Assembly (NCBI GenBank): GCA_934086815.1
Contig: CAKOIM010000003.1
Span: 24,925 to 88,924 of the forward strand
From: an uncultured Bacilli bacterium
Lineage (GTDB): Bacteria; Bacillota_I; Bacilli_A; RF39; UBA660
Reading direction: 5' to 3'
Length of the DNA stretch: 64,000 nt
Shown one piece after another: positions 15,808 through 24,943 of the stretch (within the stretch, counting starts at the first letter, position 1; each line of letters begins with the position of its first letter). The position numbers were made by a program, and so were the translations under genes. The notes beneath the pieces are model-generated. The model was not told the DNA's origin. It saw only the letters and a list, made by a program, of their open reading frames with translations, and searched no databases.

Positions 15808-16721
15808 ATCTTTAAATACTTCCTTACTGCTTTAATACTTCCATACATACCTACTAAAGCCCCTATTGCTACTAATATACCTGATACAGCAAAAACAAAA
15901 TTATATGGTTTAATTAACATAATTAAGTTTGAAAATAATTTACCATGTAATCTAGAATACAAAATTACATAACCATATATTGTTATACAAACAGGAATAA
16001 TAGCTCCAATTATACCAATTATAAATCCTTCAAACAAGAATGGTAATTTAATAGCTATATTACTAGCCCCTACTAAACGCATTATCTCTATTTCATTTCT
16101 TCTACTAAATATTGTAAGTTTAATAGTATTACTAATTAAAAATCCTGTTACTAATACTAAAGCAATAACTATTACAATAACTACTTTTTGAACTACATCA
16201 AACACAGATATTACAGTTTCAACCATTCCTTCTCCATATTTTACCGTATCAACTCCATCAATACTTTTAATGTATTCACTTGTATCACTTAATTTTTTTA
16301 CATCTTTTACTTTAACAACAAAGGAATTAAGCAAAGGATTTTCATCTAAATAATCAAGCACTGTTTTAAAAGCATCATCATACTTACTCATTTCCATTTT
16401 CCATTCATCTTTGCTTTTATAAACAACTTCTGAAACATTTCTTTGACTATTTAAATCATCTTTTACATTTTGTATTTGTTCATCAGTTACATCTTTTTTT
16501 AAGTAAATAACTATTGTTAACTCATCTTCAATTACCTTTGTTGCATTATCTATATTACAAGCACAAACTATTGCCACAGCTACTAATATAAGTGTTATAG
16601 TAGTACACATAATAGATGCAAAACTTAAAGAAAAATTTCTTACAACACTTTTAAAAGCATCTCTTATACTTCTTAAAAAAATTCTACACGCCCTCATTTG
16701 TCTTATAACTTCCTTTCGCAT
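15804..16721 (-). CDS. ftsX: Cell division ABC transporter permease FtsX
   Basis: 305 residues. FtsX is the integral-membrane half of FtsEX and transmits FtsE ATP binding to murein hydrolases outside. One membrane segment near the N-terminus (LSFASIMCTTITLILVAVAIVCA), a ~120-residue extracellular loop (TKVIEDELTIVIYLKKDVTDEQ onward) and three further helices near the C-terminus (VVIVIVIALVLVTGFLI; GFIIGIIGAIIPVCITIYGY; AVSGILVAIGALVGMYG). FSRRNEIEIMRLVGAS is the FtsX-specific cytoplasmic loop. It overlaps ftsE by ~14-38 nt depending on whether ATG 16697 or 16721 is used. Confidence 0.94.
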   Translation of the reverse strand: MRKEVIRQMRACRIFLRSIRDAFKSVVRNFSLSFASIMCTTITLILVAVAIVCACNIDNATKVIEDELTIVIYLKKDVTDEQIQNVKDDLNSQRNVSEVVYKSKDEWKMEMSKYDDAFKTVLDYLDENPLLNSFVVKVKDVKKLSDTSEYIKSIDGVDTVKYGEGMVETVISVFDVVQKVVIVIVIALVLVTGFLISNTIKLTIFSRRNEIEIMRLVGASNIAIKLPFLFEGFIIGIIGAIIPVCITIYGYVILYSRLHGKLFSNLIMLIKPYNFVFAVSGILVAIGALVGMYGSIKAVRKYLKI

Positions 16722-17385
16722 AATCTCCAGCTAATACACCGTTATCGATAAGTAAAACTCTTTTCTTCATTCTATTTACTATATCTTTATCATGAGTAGC
16801 CATAATTATTGTTGTTCCCAACTCCTTATTAATTCTATCAATAACTTCCATTATTTCTTCACTCGTTTTTGGGTCTAAGTTTCCTGTTGGTTCATCACAT
16901 ATAAGAAGCTTTGGTTTATTTACAATTGCCCGAGCAATACATACTCTTTGTTGTTCTCCACCAGAAAGTTCCCCTGGAAATGATCTTACCTTTTCTTTTA
17001 AACCAACCCGGTCTAAAGCATTTAATACAAGGGGTCTTATTTCCGAACTTTTCATACCTACACATTCTAAAGCAAAAGCAACATTTTCATAAACAGTCAA
17101 TTTTGGCAATAACTTAAAATCTTGAAATACAATACCTAATTTTCTTCTTAATTTATAAACTTTACCATTCCTTAGTTTACCAACATTTAGCCCGCCTACA
17201 TAAACTGTACCACTTGTTGGTTTTTCTTCTCTATAAAGCATTTTAATAAATGTTGACTTTCCACTTGCTGTAAGTCCAATAACAAAGACAAATTCCCCTT
17301 TAGTTATTTGTACATTTAAATCAGCGATAGCAGTTATCCCATTTTTATATGTCTTATTTACTTTCTTTACTTCTATAAACTTCAT
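16684..17385 (-). CDS. ftsE: Cell division ATP-binding protein FtsE
   Basis: 233 residues. ABC ATPase that drives FtsX and thereby regulates murein hydrolysis at division or elongation. All motifs are present: Walker A GLTASGKST (usually GPSGAGKS; Thr-Ala here is mildly unusual), Q-loop VFQDFKLL, signature LSGGEQQR, Walker B LLICDEPTGNLDP and H-loop ATHDKDIV. First gene of ftsE-ftsX-M23 hydrolase, each overlapping the next. A GGAGG box precedes the ATG. Divergent from the MurJ-like gene. Confidence 0.96.
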   Translation of the reverse strand: MKFIEVKKVNKTYKNGITAIADLNVQITKGEFVFVIGLTASGKSTFIKMLYREEKPTSGTVYVGGLNVGKLRNGKVYKLRRKLGIVFQDFKLLPKLTVYENVAFALECVGMKSSEIRPLVLNALDRVGLKEKVRSFPGELSGGEQQRVCIARAIVNKPKLLICDEPTGNLDPKTSEEIMEVIDRINKELGTTIIMATHDKDIVNRMKKRVLLIDNGVLAGDYAKGSYKTNEGV

Positions 17386-17471
17386 TATGAACCTCCACTA
17401 TAAGTATAACATTCCTTAAAATATTTATAAATCATAAATTATTTTAGTTGACACTTTTAGATGAAGTTTTC

Positions 17472-17500
17472 TTGCAAGAAACTACTTATTTTACTATAAT
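17472..17500 (+). promoter_or_regulatory. Sigma-A-type promoter of the MurJ-like gene
   Basis: TTGCAA (17472-17477), 17 bp, TATAAT (17495-17500), about 24 bp before the ATG at 17524, with AGAAAGGA as ribosome binding site. Confidence 0.65.
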
Positions 17501-17523
17501 TAATTAGAAAGGACGAACACTTA

Positions 17524-19146
17524 ATGAAAAAAAATGAATTTATGGAAGGAGCAATGATTGCAACAATTGCTATTATTGTATCTAAAATACTCGGAGTATT
17601 ATATGTTATTCCCTTTTATCGAATAATCGGCGAAAACGGTGGTTCATTATACGGTTATGCCTATAATATTTACAACTTCTTTTTAATTATTTCTTCCGCT
17701 GGTATACCACTTGCTATAAGTAAGATTACTAGTGAGTATAATACTCTAGGAAAAGTAAAAGAAAAAACTTACATGTTTAAGTATTCAGAAAAAATAATTA
17801 GAATATTTTCAATTATTTCTTTTGCTATATGTTTTCTAGGAGCTAACTTAATTGCCACGGCTATTGTCGGGGATTTATCCGGAGGTAATTCTATTAGTGA
17901 TGTTGCTTTTGTTATAAGATGTGTATCATTCGCTATTTTAATTGTTCCTATATTAAGCATACTAAGAGGTTATCTACAAGGTCATAAATATATTGCCGCG
18001 CCATCTATTGGTCAAGTAATAGAACAGTTTGTAAGAGTTTTAGTAATTATTGTCGGATCTTTCTTAGCTTTAAAAGTATTTCATTTAAGTGTTGCCGAAG
18101 CCGTAGGTATAGCAGTATTCGGAGCTTGTGCCGGAGCTTTAGTATCATATGGTTATTTATTACTTAAAACAAGAAAAATAAAAGATACATTATTTGTTCC
18201 TTATGAAGAAGTATCAAAAGAAGAAAAAAAAGAAATACTAAAAAAACTTATCGGTTATTGTATACCATTTATAATTATTAATGTTGCTAATAGCATTTAT
18301 AATTCTGTTGATATGATTTTGGTAATAAAAGGACTAAATTGGATAGGATACCCTGCCCAAGACATTGAAACAATTTCCTCTGTTTTTACAACCTGGGGAA
18401 GTAAGTTAGTAAGTGTTGTTACAGCAATAGCAACAGGACTTGTCATAAGTTTAATTCCATCTATCGTAGAATCTTATACTAAAAATGATATGGAAGAAGT
18501 TAATAACCAATTTAATAAAACGCTACAAGTATTACTATATGTTATTTTACCATTTTCAATTTTCTTAAGTATATTTTCTAAACAAGTATGGACAATCTTT
18601 TATGGCGAAAGTTTTTATGGCCCTTTAATATTTAAATACACTATTTTATTAGCTATATTAGATTCCGCATATATAATGATATGTAGTGCTTTACAAGGAC
18701 TTTCAAAAACAAAATTAATATATATTTCTTGTGCTACAGGGTTAATAACTAAAACTATACTAGATATACCATTAATATTCTTGTTTAATAAACTGGGAAT
18801 TTATCCATTTTATGGAGCAATACTTGCAACAACAATAGGTTACTCTTTATCACTTGCAATACCTTTAATTACATTACATCATAAGTATAACTTTAGTTAC
18901 AAAAAGACATTAAAGTCTATACCTAAACTAATAATAACGATTTTAATTTTAGTAAGTATTTGCTTATTATTTAAAGCTATTATATTTAGTCATATAACAA
19001 ATAAATTATACATGTTAATAACATTAGCTTTTATTGGAATAATTTCTTTAATATTATATTATTTACTAAATAAAGATTTATTAAATGAACTTGTAGGAAA
19101 TAAGATTATAAGTAAATTTAAAAAGAAAAAAAATACAGATAAATAA
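17524..19146 (+). CDS. MurJ/SpoVB-type polysaccharide flippase (MOP superfamily)
   Basis: 540 residues with about 14 hydrophobic helices. Proteins of this type (YtgP/MurJ, SpoVB) flip lipid-linked peptidoglycan precursors across the membrane. The N-terminus FMEGAMIATIAIIVSKILGVLYVIPFYRIIG and the loop GSLYGYAYNIYNFFLIISSAGIP are hallmark segments of the YtgP/SpoVB branch (quoted as adjoining blocks: FMEGAMIATIAIIVSKILG, VLYVIPFYRIIG). A Lys-rich C-terminal tail ends the protein. Single gene with its own promoter, converging on the surface-protein gene across a shared terminator. Whether it serves vegetative wall or spore cortex synthesis cannot be decided from sequence. Confidence 0.88.
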   Translation: MKKNEFMEGAMIATIAIIVSKILGVLYVIPFYRIIGENGGSLYGYAYNIYNFFLIISSAGIPLAISKITSEYNTLGKVKEKTYMFKYSEKIIRIFSIISFAICFLGANLIATAIVGDLSGGNSISDVAFVIRCVSFAILIVPILSILRGYLQGHKYIAAPSIGQVIEQFVRVLVIIVGSFLALKVFHLSVAEAVGIAVFGACAGALVSYGYLLLKTRKIKDTLFVPYEEVSKEEKKEILKKLIGYCIPFIIINVANSIYNSVDMILVIKGLNWIGYPAQDIETISSVFTTWGSKLVSVVTAIATGLVISLIPSIVESYTKNDMEEVNNQFNKTLQVLLYVILPFSIFLSIFSKQVWTIFYGESFYGPLIFKYTILLAILDSAYIMICSALQGLSKTKLIYISCATGLITKTILDIPLIFLFNKLGIYPFYGAILATTIGYSLSLAIPLITLHHKYNFSYKKTLKSIPKLIITILILVSICLLFKAIIFSHITNKLYMLITLAFIGIISLILYYLLNKDLLNELVGNKIISKFKKKKNTDK

Positions 19147-19166
19147 TAAAATTCTGTATTTTTTTA
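19131..19166. terminator. Bidirectional terminator between the flippase and surface protein 1
   Basis: AAATACAGA (19131-19139) and TCTGTATTT pair around a ~13 nt loop, with A-rich sequence before and T-run after, so it can act for both converging genes. It overlaps both stop codons. Confidence 0.75.
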
Positions 19167-20468
19167 TTTAATAATAAATGGTAAATCTTTTGTACCGTTT
19201 CCAGAAACATACGTTACATTAGGATTAAGGTAAAAAACAGGTCTCATTGCATACATACAATGTTCTGGACCATTCGACCCACAATTAAATACTTCTCCAA
19301 AAGAAACAATAACAAAACCGGTTGCCGAATAATTTCTTTCTGGGGTAATTGTAAATTCATATAATCCCATATAAATCCAATTTACACTTGTTACGGAAGA
19401 TAATCGATAGTCATTTCCCCTACTATCATATAATGGAGTTGTCCAAGCACTTGGGGCAGCTGCATAAGCGTAATCACTTAAATACATAAGCCCTATAACA
19501 TCGGCATAAGTATCTGAAGAAAATGGGGTTAAAATTTCATTATTATATATATTTGAAGCAATCTCGTTTACTACTTTATTAGTTTTATTTCCTCCAACAA
19601 TCCATTCATTTATTTCTATTTTTTTTCTCCAATTTACATTAAAGGTTTTATAAAAATTTGTATTTAAATTAATTTTATTTAATCTGCTTTCACTCCATAA
19701 AGCAGTACTTGAACTTCCAGTACTATAATTCCAAAAATATATACCAATATCTTTTGTAGAATTATTGCCTAATGTATTTTTACCCGACATAGCATCTGAA
19801 TAATTTTTATAATAATCTCCATCAGAACCAAGATTAGTCGTTAATGCATAATCGTATTTAATTAACTTTACTCTACCATCAAAAACACCTATTATTCTAT
19901 ATAAATAGTCTGTTGCACATGTCCCATCCGTTGAATCATATCCAAAACATACAAAGTTATTTGTGGTATCACTTGGACCTGCATAACGATATGAGTTATC
20001 TCCCGCTCCATTTTCTAATGTACTATCATGATAATACATATTGTTTTCTCCCTGTACTCCAGTAAATAATTTTGCTATTTTGCAAGAAATCAATGAATTA
20101 TCACACTCAGCATCATATCTTTTAGGTACATATACATCAAAATATACGTAACATTTATCAGAACTATTACCCTCCATTATTACTTTTTTAGTAACATCAT
20201 CCCATTTTAAATCTCCACCATTTTCACATCCAGACAAATTTTCATTAAATACATAATCATCACTTGGCCAAGCTTCAGAAGTTACTTCTTTATATTTACC
20301 TGATTTAGCTTCTGTTTCTAACATCATTGATAAAAAATCTATTTTTTCTGATTTAAAATTAATATTTTCCTTAACAGATAAATTTTTATAATAGTTTAAA
20401 TCGATTATTAAATAAATCATAAAAAATAGCATGATTACACTAAATATTATTTTTCTTTTCTTATTCAT
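19164..20468 (-). CDS. Membrane-anchored exported protein, surface-protein module 1
   Basis: 434 residues from ATG 20468 (MNKKRKIIFSVIML); the longer open frame to 20603 runs through the operators and is not used. An N-terminal anchor (residues ~4-22) precedes an extracellular part with SLSMMLET-like LSMMLETEAKSGKYKE, WPSDDYVFNENLSGCENGG, DKCYVYFD, NFVCFGYDSTDGTCATDYLYRIIGVFDGRVKLIKYDY, GLMYLSDYAYAA and C-terminal MRPVFYLNPNVTYVSGNGT (long strings given in part). It is a full-length paralogue of the protein at 28581-29840. I recall this repertoire from uncultured gut Firmicutes; function unknown, probably surface display. It is divergent from an XRE gene with operators in the promoter. Confidence 0.75.
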   Translation of the reverse strand: MNKKRKIIFSVIMLFFMIYLIIDLNYYKNLSVKENINFKSEKIDFLSMMLETEAKSGKYKEVTSEAWPSDDYVFNENLSGCENGGDLKWDDVTKKVIMEGNSSDKCYVYFDVYVPKRYDAECDNSLISCKIAKLFTGVQGENNMYYHDSTLENGAGDNSYRYAGPSDTTNNFVCFGYDSTDGTCATDYLYRIIGVFDGRVKLIKYDYALTTNLGSDGDYYKNYSDAMSGKNTLGNNSTKDIGIYFWNYSTGSSSTALWSESRLNKINLNTNFYKTFNVNWRKKIEINEWIVGGNKTNKVVNEIASNIYNNEILTPFSSDTYADVIGLMYLSDYAYAAAPSAWTTPLYDSRGNDYRLSSVTSVNWIYMGLYEFTITPERNYSATGFVIVSFGEVFNCGSNGPEHCMYAMRPVFYLNPNVTYVSGNGTKDLPFIIK

Positions 20469-20491
20469 ATATTTCTCTCTCATTTTCACAA

Positions 20492-20562
20492 ACAACCACA
20501 AGTTGTATAATAATTTCATTATACTACTTGTGGTTGTATCAGTCAATACAATTGTGAGTTGT
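20492..20562. promoter_or_regulatory. Operator-promoter region of module 1 (three ACAAC-N5-GTTGT-like sites)
   Basis: Three related 15-mers: ACAACCACAAGTTGT (20492-20506, ACAAC/GTTGT palindrome), ACTACTTGTGGTTGT (20523-20537) and ACAATTGTGAGTTGT (20548-20562). The first two also form a large inverted repeat. The leftward promoter for the surface gene is TTGACT (complement of 20541-20546), 17 bp, TATAAT (complement of 20518-20523), so site 2 lies exactly in its spacer, site 1 just downstream of the -10 and site 3 just upstream of the -35. Repression by the divergent XRE protein is the simple inference. Confidence 0.75.
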
Positions 20563-20590
20563 ATAGTAAAATTTAGTTGAGGTGCAACCC

Positions 20591-20821
20591 ATGAATATAT
20601 CAAGACTTAAGGAAATAAGAGAAGATAATGATTTATATCAAAAAGATATAGCAAATTTATTAGGAATAACTCAACAACAATATAATAAATATGAGCTAGG
20701 AATTAATGCTATACCATTAGAAAAAATAAATATACTTGCAGATTATTACAAAACAAGCATTGATTATCTAACGTTTAGAACTGATGAAAGGAAAGCCTAT
20801 CCTAAATCCATTTTAAAATAA
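20591..20821 (+). CDS. XRE-family helix-turn-helix regulator, module 1
   Basis: 76 residues from ATG 20591, with GAGGTG 6 nt upstream. A single HTH_3 domain: SRLKEIREDNDLYQKDIANLLGITQQQYNKYELG (helices 1-4, in two blocks SRLKEIREDNDLYQKDIANL and LGITQQQYNKYELG) then IPLEKINILADYYKTSIDYLTFRTDERK. This is the Cro/CI-like fold of small phage-type repressors, without an effector domain. It is divergent from the exported-protein gene and reads out of the operator region, so it probably represses that gene and itself. A decayed near relative with the same ...DYL..TDER ending lies at 58400-58590. Confidence 0.88.
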   Translation: MNISRLKEIREDNDLYQKDIANLLGITQQQYNKYELGINAIPLEKINILADYYKTSIDYLTFRTDERKAYPKSILK

Positions 20822-20829
20822 ATTGTTAA

Positions 20830-20966
20830 TATACCATTTTTAAGCAGATTTAACAAAAGATTTTTGGCTTAGAATCTAGCTTCTTTCAGCATTTTGTAAA
20901 TTTGCTATACCATTTTTAAGACTTTCACTATACCATTTTTAAGACATTTGCTATACCATTTTTAAG
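20830..20966 (+). repeat. Four copies of TATACCATTTTTAAG, three in 23 bp tandem
   Basis: The 15-mer TATACCATTTTTAAG is exact at 20830-20844, 20906-20920, 20929-20943 and 20952-20966. The last three are spaced 23 bp apart, with spacers ACTTTCAC and ACATTTGC. The block lies between the XRE stop and the gap terminator. Function unknown; could be a small VNTR or protein-binding iterons. Confidence 0.85.
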
Positions 20967-20970
20967 AAAA

Positions 20971-21000
20971 TTAAAACTCTCAATTAAGAGAGTATTTTTT
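20971..21000 (-). terminator. Terminator of gap
   Basis: Minus strand: ACTCTCTTAATTGAGAGTTTTAATTTT; CTCTC/GAGAG with TTAATT centre (palindromic stem), followed by TTTTAATTTT. It directly follows the gap stop codon. Confidence 0.7.
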
Positions 21001-22003
21001 ATTGAAACATTTTTTTAGCAGTTCTAAGCATTTGAGCCGTATAACCATATTCGTTATCATACCAAGCTACAACTTTAACTAATTGAGTATCATTATCTTC
21101 GACAATATTTGTTAATAATCCATCAACTACAGCTCCATACTTTTTACCTAAAACATCGCTAGAAACTATTGGATCCAAAGTAAATTTAATTGTTTCATTT
21201 TGATTATCTTTAAAATAATTATTGATTTCTTCTACACTTGTTTTTCTTGATAATTCTAAAGTTAAATCAACAATTGAACCATCCGCAACAGGTACCCTTA
21301 AAGCACTTCCATCTAATTTGTTTAATAACTCAGGAATAACTAAACCAATTGCTTTTGCAGCACCTGTACTAGAAGGAACAATATTTTCCCCACAAGCTCT
21401 TCCACGTCTAGATTTAATTCCTTTTTTATGAGCAATATCAAGTGTTGCTTGATCATTAGTATATGCATGTACCGTAGTCATGAAGCCTTTTTTAATACCA
21501 ATATTTTTATGAATTACATTTAATACTGGCGCCAAACAGTTAGTTGTACAACTAGCCGCACTAACTATAGCATCATCACTATTTAAAATATTATCATTAA
21601 CATTATAAACAACTGTTTTCATATCTCCTTTACCAGGAGCTGATATTAAAACTTTCTTAGCCCCAGCAGTAATATGTTTCATAGCATCTTCTTTTGCTGT
21701 AAATTTACCAGTACATTCTAAAACTAAGTCGACACCCAATTCACCCCAAGGTAGATTAGCTGGGTCAGTTTCACTATATACCCTTATTCTTTTAACTCCA
21801 GCTACAACAATTTCATTTCCTTCAGCTTTTATTTCATCTTCATGAAATGAACCATGTACCGTATCATATTTAACTAAATAGGCTAAATCTTCCGCACTAG
21901 TTAAATCATTAATAGCTACTATATCAAAATCTGTTTGTGTAACTATTTGTCTAAACGCTAATCTCCCTATTCTCCCAAAACCATTAATTGCTACTTTAAT
22001 CAT
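20999..22003 (-). CDS. gap: Glyceraldehyde-3-phosphate dehydrogenase, type I
   Basis: 334 residues. Glycolytic oxidation of glyceraldehyde-3-phosphate to 1,3-bisphosphoglycerate with NAD. The N-terminal KVAINGFGRIGRLAFRQ is the NAD loop, with Asp in AINDLT; the active site is SAASCTTNCLAPV (catalytic Cys), followed by the His in TTVHAYTNDQ and SSTGAAKAIGLVIPEL; C-terminal WYDNEYGYTAQML. Length is normal. The start overlaps the nucleoside-kinase gene by 8 nt, an unusual partner; pgk and tpi are not adjacent. It ends at a terminator. Confidence 0.97.
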   Translation of the reverse strand: MIKVAINGFGRIGRLAFRQIVTQTDFDIVAINDLTSAEDLAYLVKYDTVHGSFHEDEIKAEGNEIVVAGVKRIRVYSETDPANLPWGELGVDLVLECTGKFTAKEDAMKHITAGAKKVLISAPGKGDMKTVVYNVNDNILNSDDAIVSAASCTTNCLAPVLNVIHKNIGIKKGFMTTVHAYTNDQATLDIAHKKGIKSRRGRACGENIVPSSTGAAKAIGLVIPELLNKLDGSALRVPVADGSIVDLTLELSRKTSVEEINNYFKDNQNETIKFTLDPIVSSDVLGKKYGAVVDGLLTNIVEDNDTQLVKVVAWYDNEYGYTAQMLRTAKKMFQ

Positions 22004-23639
22004 TATATTTTCCTCCTATAAATTCTCTTAATATTGATTCATCACTTACATACTCACTTGGAATAGGAAAGAATTGCTTTAAAAAACCTAATAATCTTCT
22101 TGCTTCTTCATAGTATTTTGAATTAACACTAACAGATAAAAGAAGTGGTTCAACATAAACTTTCAATACTCCAAGTTCATATGGTAACGCCGTATTTATA
22201 ATTGTTTCTGCTTGATGTATATATGGAAATATGTATTTTTCTTCGCCATTTCTAACATCTTGCCAACTATCAATAGTTTCTACAACACTATATCCTCTAG
22301 TTCTATTATCTCTAACAATTCTTCTTAGTAACCTTAAATCTAATGTTGAAACATAATTATGTCTATCTACCGATAAAGGTATAAACGGACTTAAATAAAT
22401 CTTATACTTATACTTATTTTCGATATTTATACTTAATTCATCGTTTAAAGCATGTAATCCTTCTATTAAGAAAATACTATTTTCTTTTATCTTTATCTTT
22501 TCTTTTGATTCTTCACTTTTACCAGTTAAGAAATTATATCTTGGTAAACTTATTTCTTCACCTTTTAATAAATTAGATAAATCTTCATTAAATCTTTCAG
22601 CATTTAATGCTTTTACACTTTCAAAATCAGGTTTACCATTTTCATCCAACGGAGTAATATCTTTATCTAAAAAATAATCATCTAAACTAATATTAATGGC
22701 ATCATAGCCTATTGCTTCAAAACAAGATGATAATCTTTTTGTCGTAGTTGTCTTTCCGCTTGATGAAGGCCCTGCTATCATAACAAACTTAATATCTTTT
22801 TTATCCACAATATCATTTATTACTTTAGTAATATTTAAATAAAACTTTAACTCACTAGAATTAATAAATTTCTTTATTTTACCATTACTAACAGTTTTAT
22901 TTAATTGTGTAACATATGGCATATGTAAATTATTTAACCATTTTTTTCCTTCGTAAAAACTATCTATAATATTATCATAATGAACATATTCAGGTACTAC
23001 ACCATCACTTTTAACTGTTGGAAACAAAAATATAATATTATTTTTACCTAAATAAACTAATTCAAATTTATCAAGTAAAGATGTATTATATGGCATCAAA
23101 GAATAAAAATAATTTACTTTATTTCTTAATCTATATAAATTTACTACCTTATCATTTATATTTTGGATATTATCTGCTTTTTCATACTCTTTTTTTTCTT
23201 CATAAAAAGTAATAGCTTCTTTTGGCAAAATATTTAATTTTGTAATAATATCTTTGGCTTCAATAATTTCCACCATTTTATTTTTAATTTTTGATATATC
23301 TTCATTATTTAATATTTTATCTCCGCATACTTTACCTAGCATTCCACGAGGAACACTATGTTCATAATGGACATCTAATGCTGGATATACCTCTTGTAAT
23401 GCTACTTGAAACAAAAATTTTATACCAGCTTTATATATTTTGTTACCAATTATATCATTTGTATTTATAAATTCAATTTCTTGATTAGCATTAACTTTTT
23501 CATCTAAGCCATAAACTTCATTATTAACTTTAAAACCCATAATATTTGACATATTACAATCCTTACTTACTTCATAAAATGTAATTCCTTTTTTATATTC
23601 ATGAGTTTTACCATCAAAAGTTATTAACACATTATTCAT
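21996..23639 (-). CDS. Nucleoside (uridine-type) kinase with threonyl-tRNA-synthetase-like N-terminal domains
   Basis: 547 residues. The N-terminal ~200 residues resemble the TGS and second additional domain of ThrRS (ITFDGKTHEYKKGITFYEVS; LQEVYPALDVHYEHSVPRGM), and the C-terminal half is a P-loop kinase: MIAGPSSSGKTTTTKRL (Walker A), INISLDDYFLDKD, LPRYNFLTG, LIEGLHALND and LRLLRRIVRDNRTRGYS. This fused layout is widespread in Firmicutes and annotated as nucleoside kinase; the role is probably pyrimidine nucleoside phosphorylation. gap begins inside its last codons, suggesting one transcript. It diverges from clpP. Confidence 0.88.
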   Translation of the reverse strand: MNNVLITFDGKTHEYKKGITFYEVSKDCNMSNIMGFKVNNEVYGLDEKVNANQEIEFINTNDIIGNKIYKAGIKFLFQVALQEVYPALDVHYEHSVPRGMLGKVCGDKILNNEDISKIKNKMVEIIEAKDIITKLNILPKEAITFYEEKKEYEKADNIQNINDKVVNLYRLRNKVNYFYSLMPYNTSLLDKFELVYLGKNNIIFLFPTVKSDGVVPEYVHYDNIIDSFYEGKKWLNNLHMPYVTQLNKTVSNGKIKKFINSSELKFYLNITKVINDIVDKKDIKFVMIAGPSSSGKTTTTKRLSSCFEAIGYDAINISLDDYFLDKDITPLDENGKPDFESVKALNAERFNEDLSNLLKGEEISLPRYNFLTGKSEESKEKIKIKENSIFLIEGLHALNDELSINIENKYKYKIYLSPFIPLSVDRHNYVSTLDLRLLRRIVRDNRTRGYSVVETIDSWQDVRNGEEKYIFPYIHQAETIINTALPYELGVLKVYVEPLLLSVSVNSKYYEEARRLLGFLKQFFPIPSEYVSDESILREFIGGKYND

Positions 23640-23738
23640 CTTTATCCCTTCTTTATTCTAATTAATTATATCAATTATTTACAATTTTGTGAATAAATTT
23701 ATCATTATTTTACTATTATTTAGTTAAGGAGACAATTT

Positions 23739-24317
23739 ATGAACATAATACCAACTATATTAGAAAAGAAAAACAATAAGGAATATGCTTTTGATTTATA
23801 TTCACGTATGCTACAAGATAGAATCATCTTTTTAGAAGGAGAAATAAACGATGCAACATCTGTTATTATAGTAAGTGAACTATTATATTTAGATAACATT
23901 AATAATGATGATATTTACGTATATATTAATAGTCCCGGTGGTTCTATTACATCGGGTATGGCTATATATGATACAATGAAATTTATAAAAAGCAATGTTA
24001 TTACAATTGGACTAGGAATGTGCGCAAGTATGGCAGCATTTTTACTTTCTAGTGGAGATAAGCGTTATGCTCTTAGTAACACTGAGGTAATGATTCATCA
24101 ACCTCTCGGAGGTTTTCAAGGACAAGCAACAGATATTAAAATAGCCGCGGAAAGAATTATTAAACTAAAAGAAAAGCTAAATAATATTTTAGCTCAAAAT
24201 ACAAAACAAAAGTTAACAAAAATATATGAAGATACAGAAAGAGATAATTACCTAGATGCTAATGAAGCTAAAGAATATGGATTGATAGATGAAGTAATAA
24301 CAAAAAATAACTTTTAA
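23739..24317 (+). CDS. clpP: ATP-dependent Clp protease proteolytic subunit
   Basis: 192 residues. Serine protease that forms a double heptamer and degrades substrates delivered by Clp ATPases. The catalytic triad is visible: Ser in [13 protein letters not shown], His in [11 protein letters not shown], Asp in [39 protein letters not shown] is the oligomerisation/substrate groove. GGAGACAATTT precedes the ATG. It runs rightward among leftward genes, tail to tail with divIC with a 4 bp overlap of the 3' ends and no obvious terminator between. The propeptide is short. Confidence 0.96.
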   Translation: MNIIPTILEKKNNKEYAFDLYSRMLQDRIIFLEGEINDATSVIIVSELLYLDNINNDDIYVYINSPGGSITSGMAIYDTMKFIKSNVITIGLGMCASMAAFLLSSGDKRYALSNTEVMIHQPLGGFQGQATDIKIAAERIIKLKEKLNNILAQNTKQKLTKIYEDTERDNYLDANEAKEYGLIDEVITKNNF

Positions 24318-24598
24318 TCTATTCTTATAATTACTTCACCATCCGCAGAATACATATATTTTTCTTTAGCATATCTAGCTATATAATCATTATCTTGCAA
24401 TTTAGTAACTTCACTTAATAATTTCTCTTCTTCACTTAATAAATTATTATAATTTTCATTCAATTCTGTTATTTTACTTTTATTTTCTAAAATTTTTGTC
24501 CAATCATTAGCAACAGAACTAATTAGTGAAACAATTAAAAAGATAATACAAGCACTTATAAAAAACAATCTTTTCTTCTCTTTCTTTGTTTTCTTCAT
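24314..24598 (-). CDS. divIC: Septum formation initiator DivIC (FtsB family)
   Basis: 94 residues: basic N-terminus, one membrane helix ([20 protein letters not shown], ~11-30), a leucine-zipper coiled-coil ([27 protein letters not shown]) and the FtsB/DivIC end motif [23 protein letters not shown]. It acts in the divisome with DivIB and FtsL. The gene follows yabP-yabQ as in Bacillus, supporting the assignment. Slightly shorter than Bacillus DivIC (125). Confidence 0.9.
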   Translation of the reverse strand: MKKTKKEKKRLFFISACIIFLIVSLISSVANDWTKILENKSKITELNENYNNLLSEEEKLLSEVTKLQDNDYIARYAKEKYMYSADGEVIIRID

Positions 24599-24634
24599 AT
24601 ATCCATCCCCATTTTATTTAATTATAACAAATAT

Positions 24635-24943
24635 CTAGGATTTATGTTTCCTAGATATTATTTTATTTACAATATATTTACATTTTTTAGCATATTTATA
24701 TCCAAACCAAAAACCTAATACTACTAAAACTATATAATAGGCATGTATTTGTCCTTGATTTATATGATACATTAGATAAATATAAATAAATACGATATCT
24801 AAAATAAATATTAAATTAATAATAAATTGTTTAAGTATACTTTTATCAAGTAATAAAGTCTTGTTAAAAGATGAAAAACAATAAAAAATTATTCCATAAA
24901 GTAAAGATACTAACAGGGATATGACTTGAATATAACTACTCAT
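24635..24943 (-). CDS. yabQ: Spore cortex biosynthesis protein YabQ
   Basis: 102 residues with four hydrophobic segments (VISLLVSLLYGIIFYCF; FIINLIFILDIVFIYIYLMY; YYIVLVVLGFWFGY), matching YabQ, a membrane protein of the mother cell required for cortex formation in Bacillus. Its start overlaps the yabP stop by 4 nt and divIC follows, the same order as in Bacillus. By sequence alone it would be a generic small membrane protein; synteny carries the call. Confidence 0.82.
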   Translation of the reverse strand: MSSYIQVISLLVSLLYGIIFYCFSSFNKTLLLDKSILKQFIINLIFILDIVFIYIYLMYHINQGQIHAYYIVLVVLGFWFGYKYAKKCKYIVNKIISRKHKS

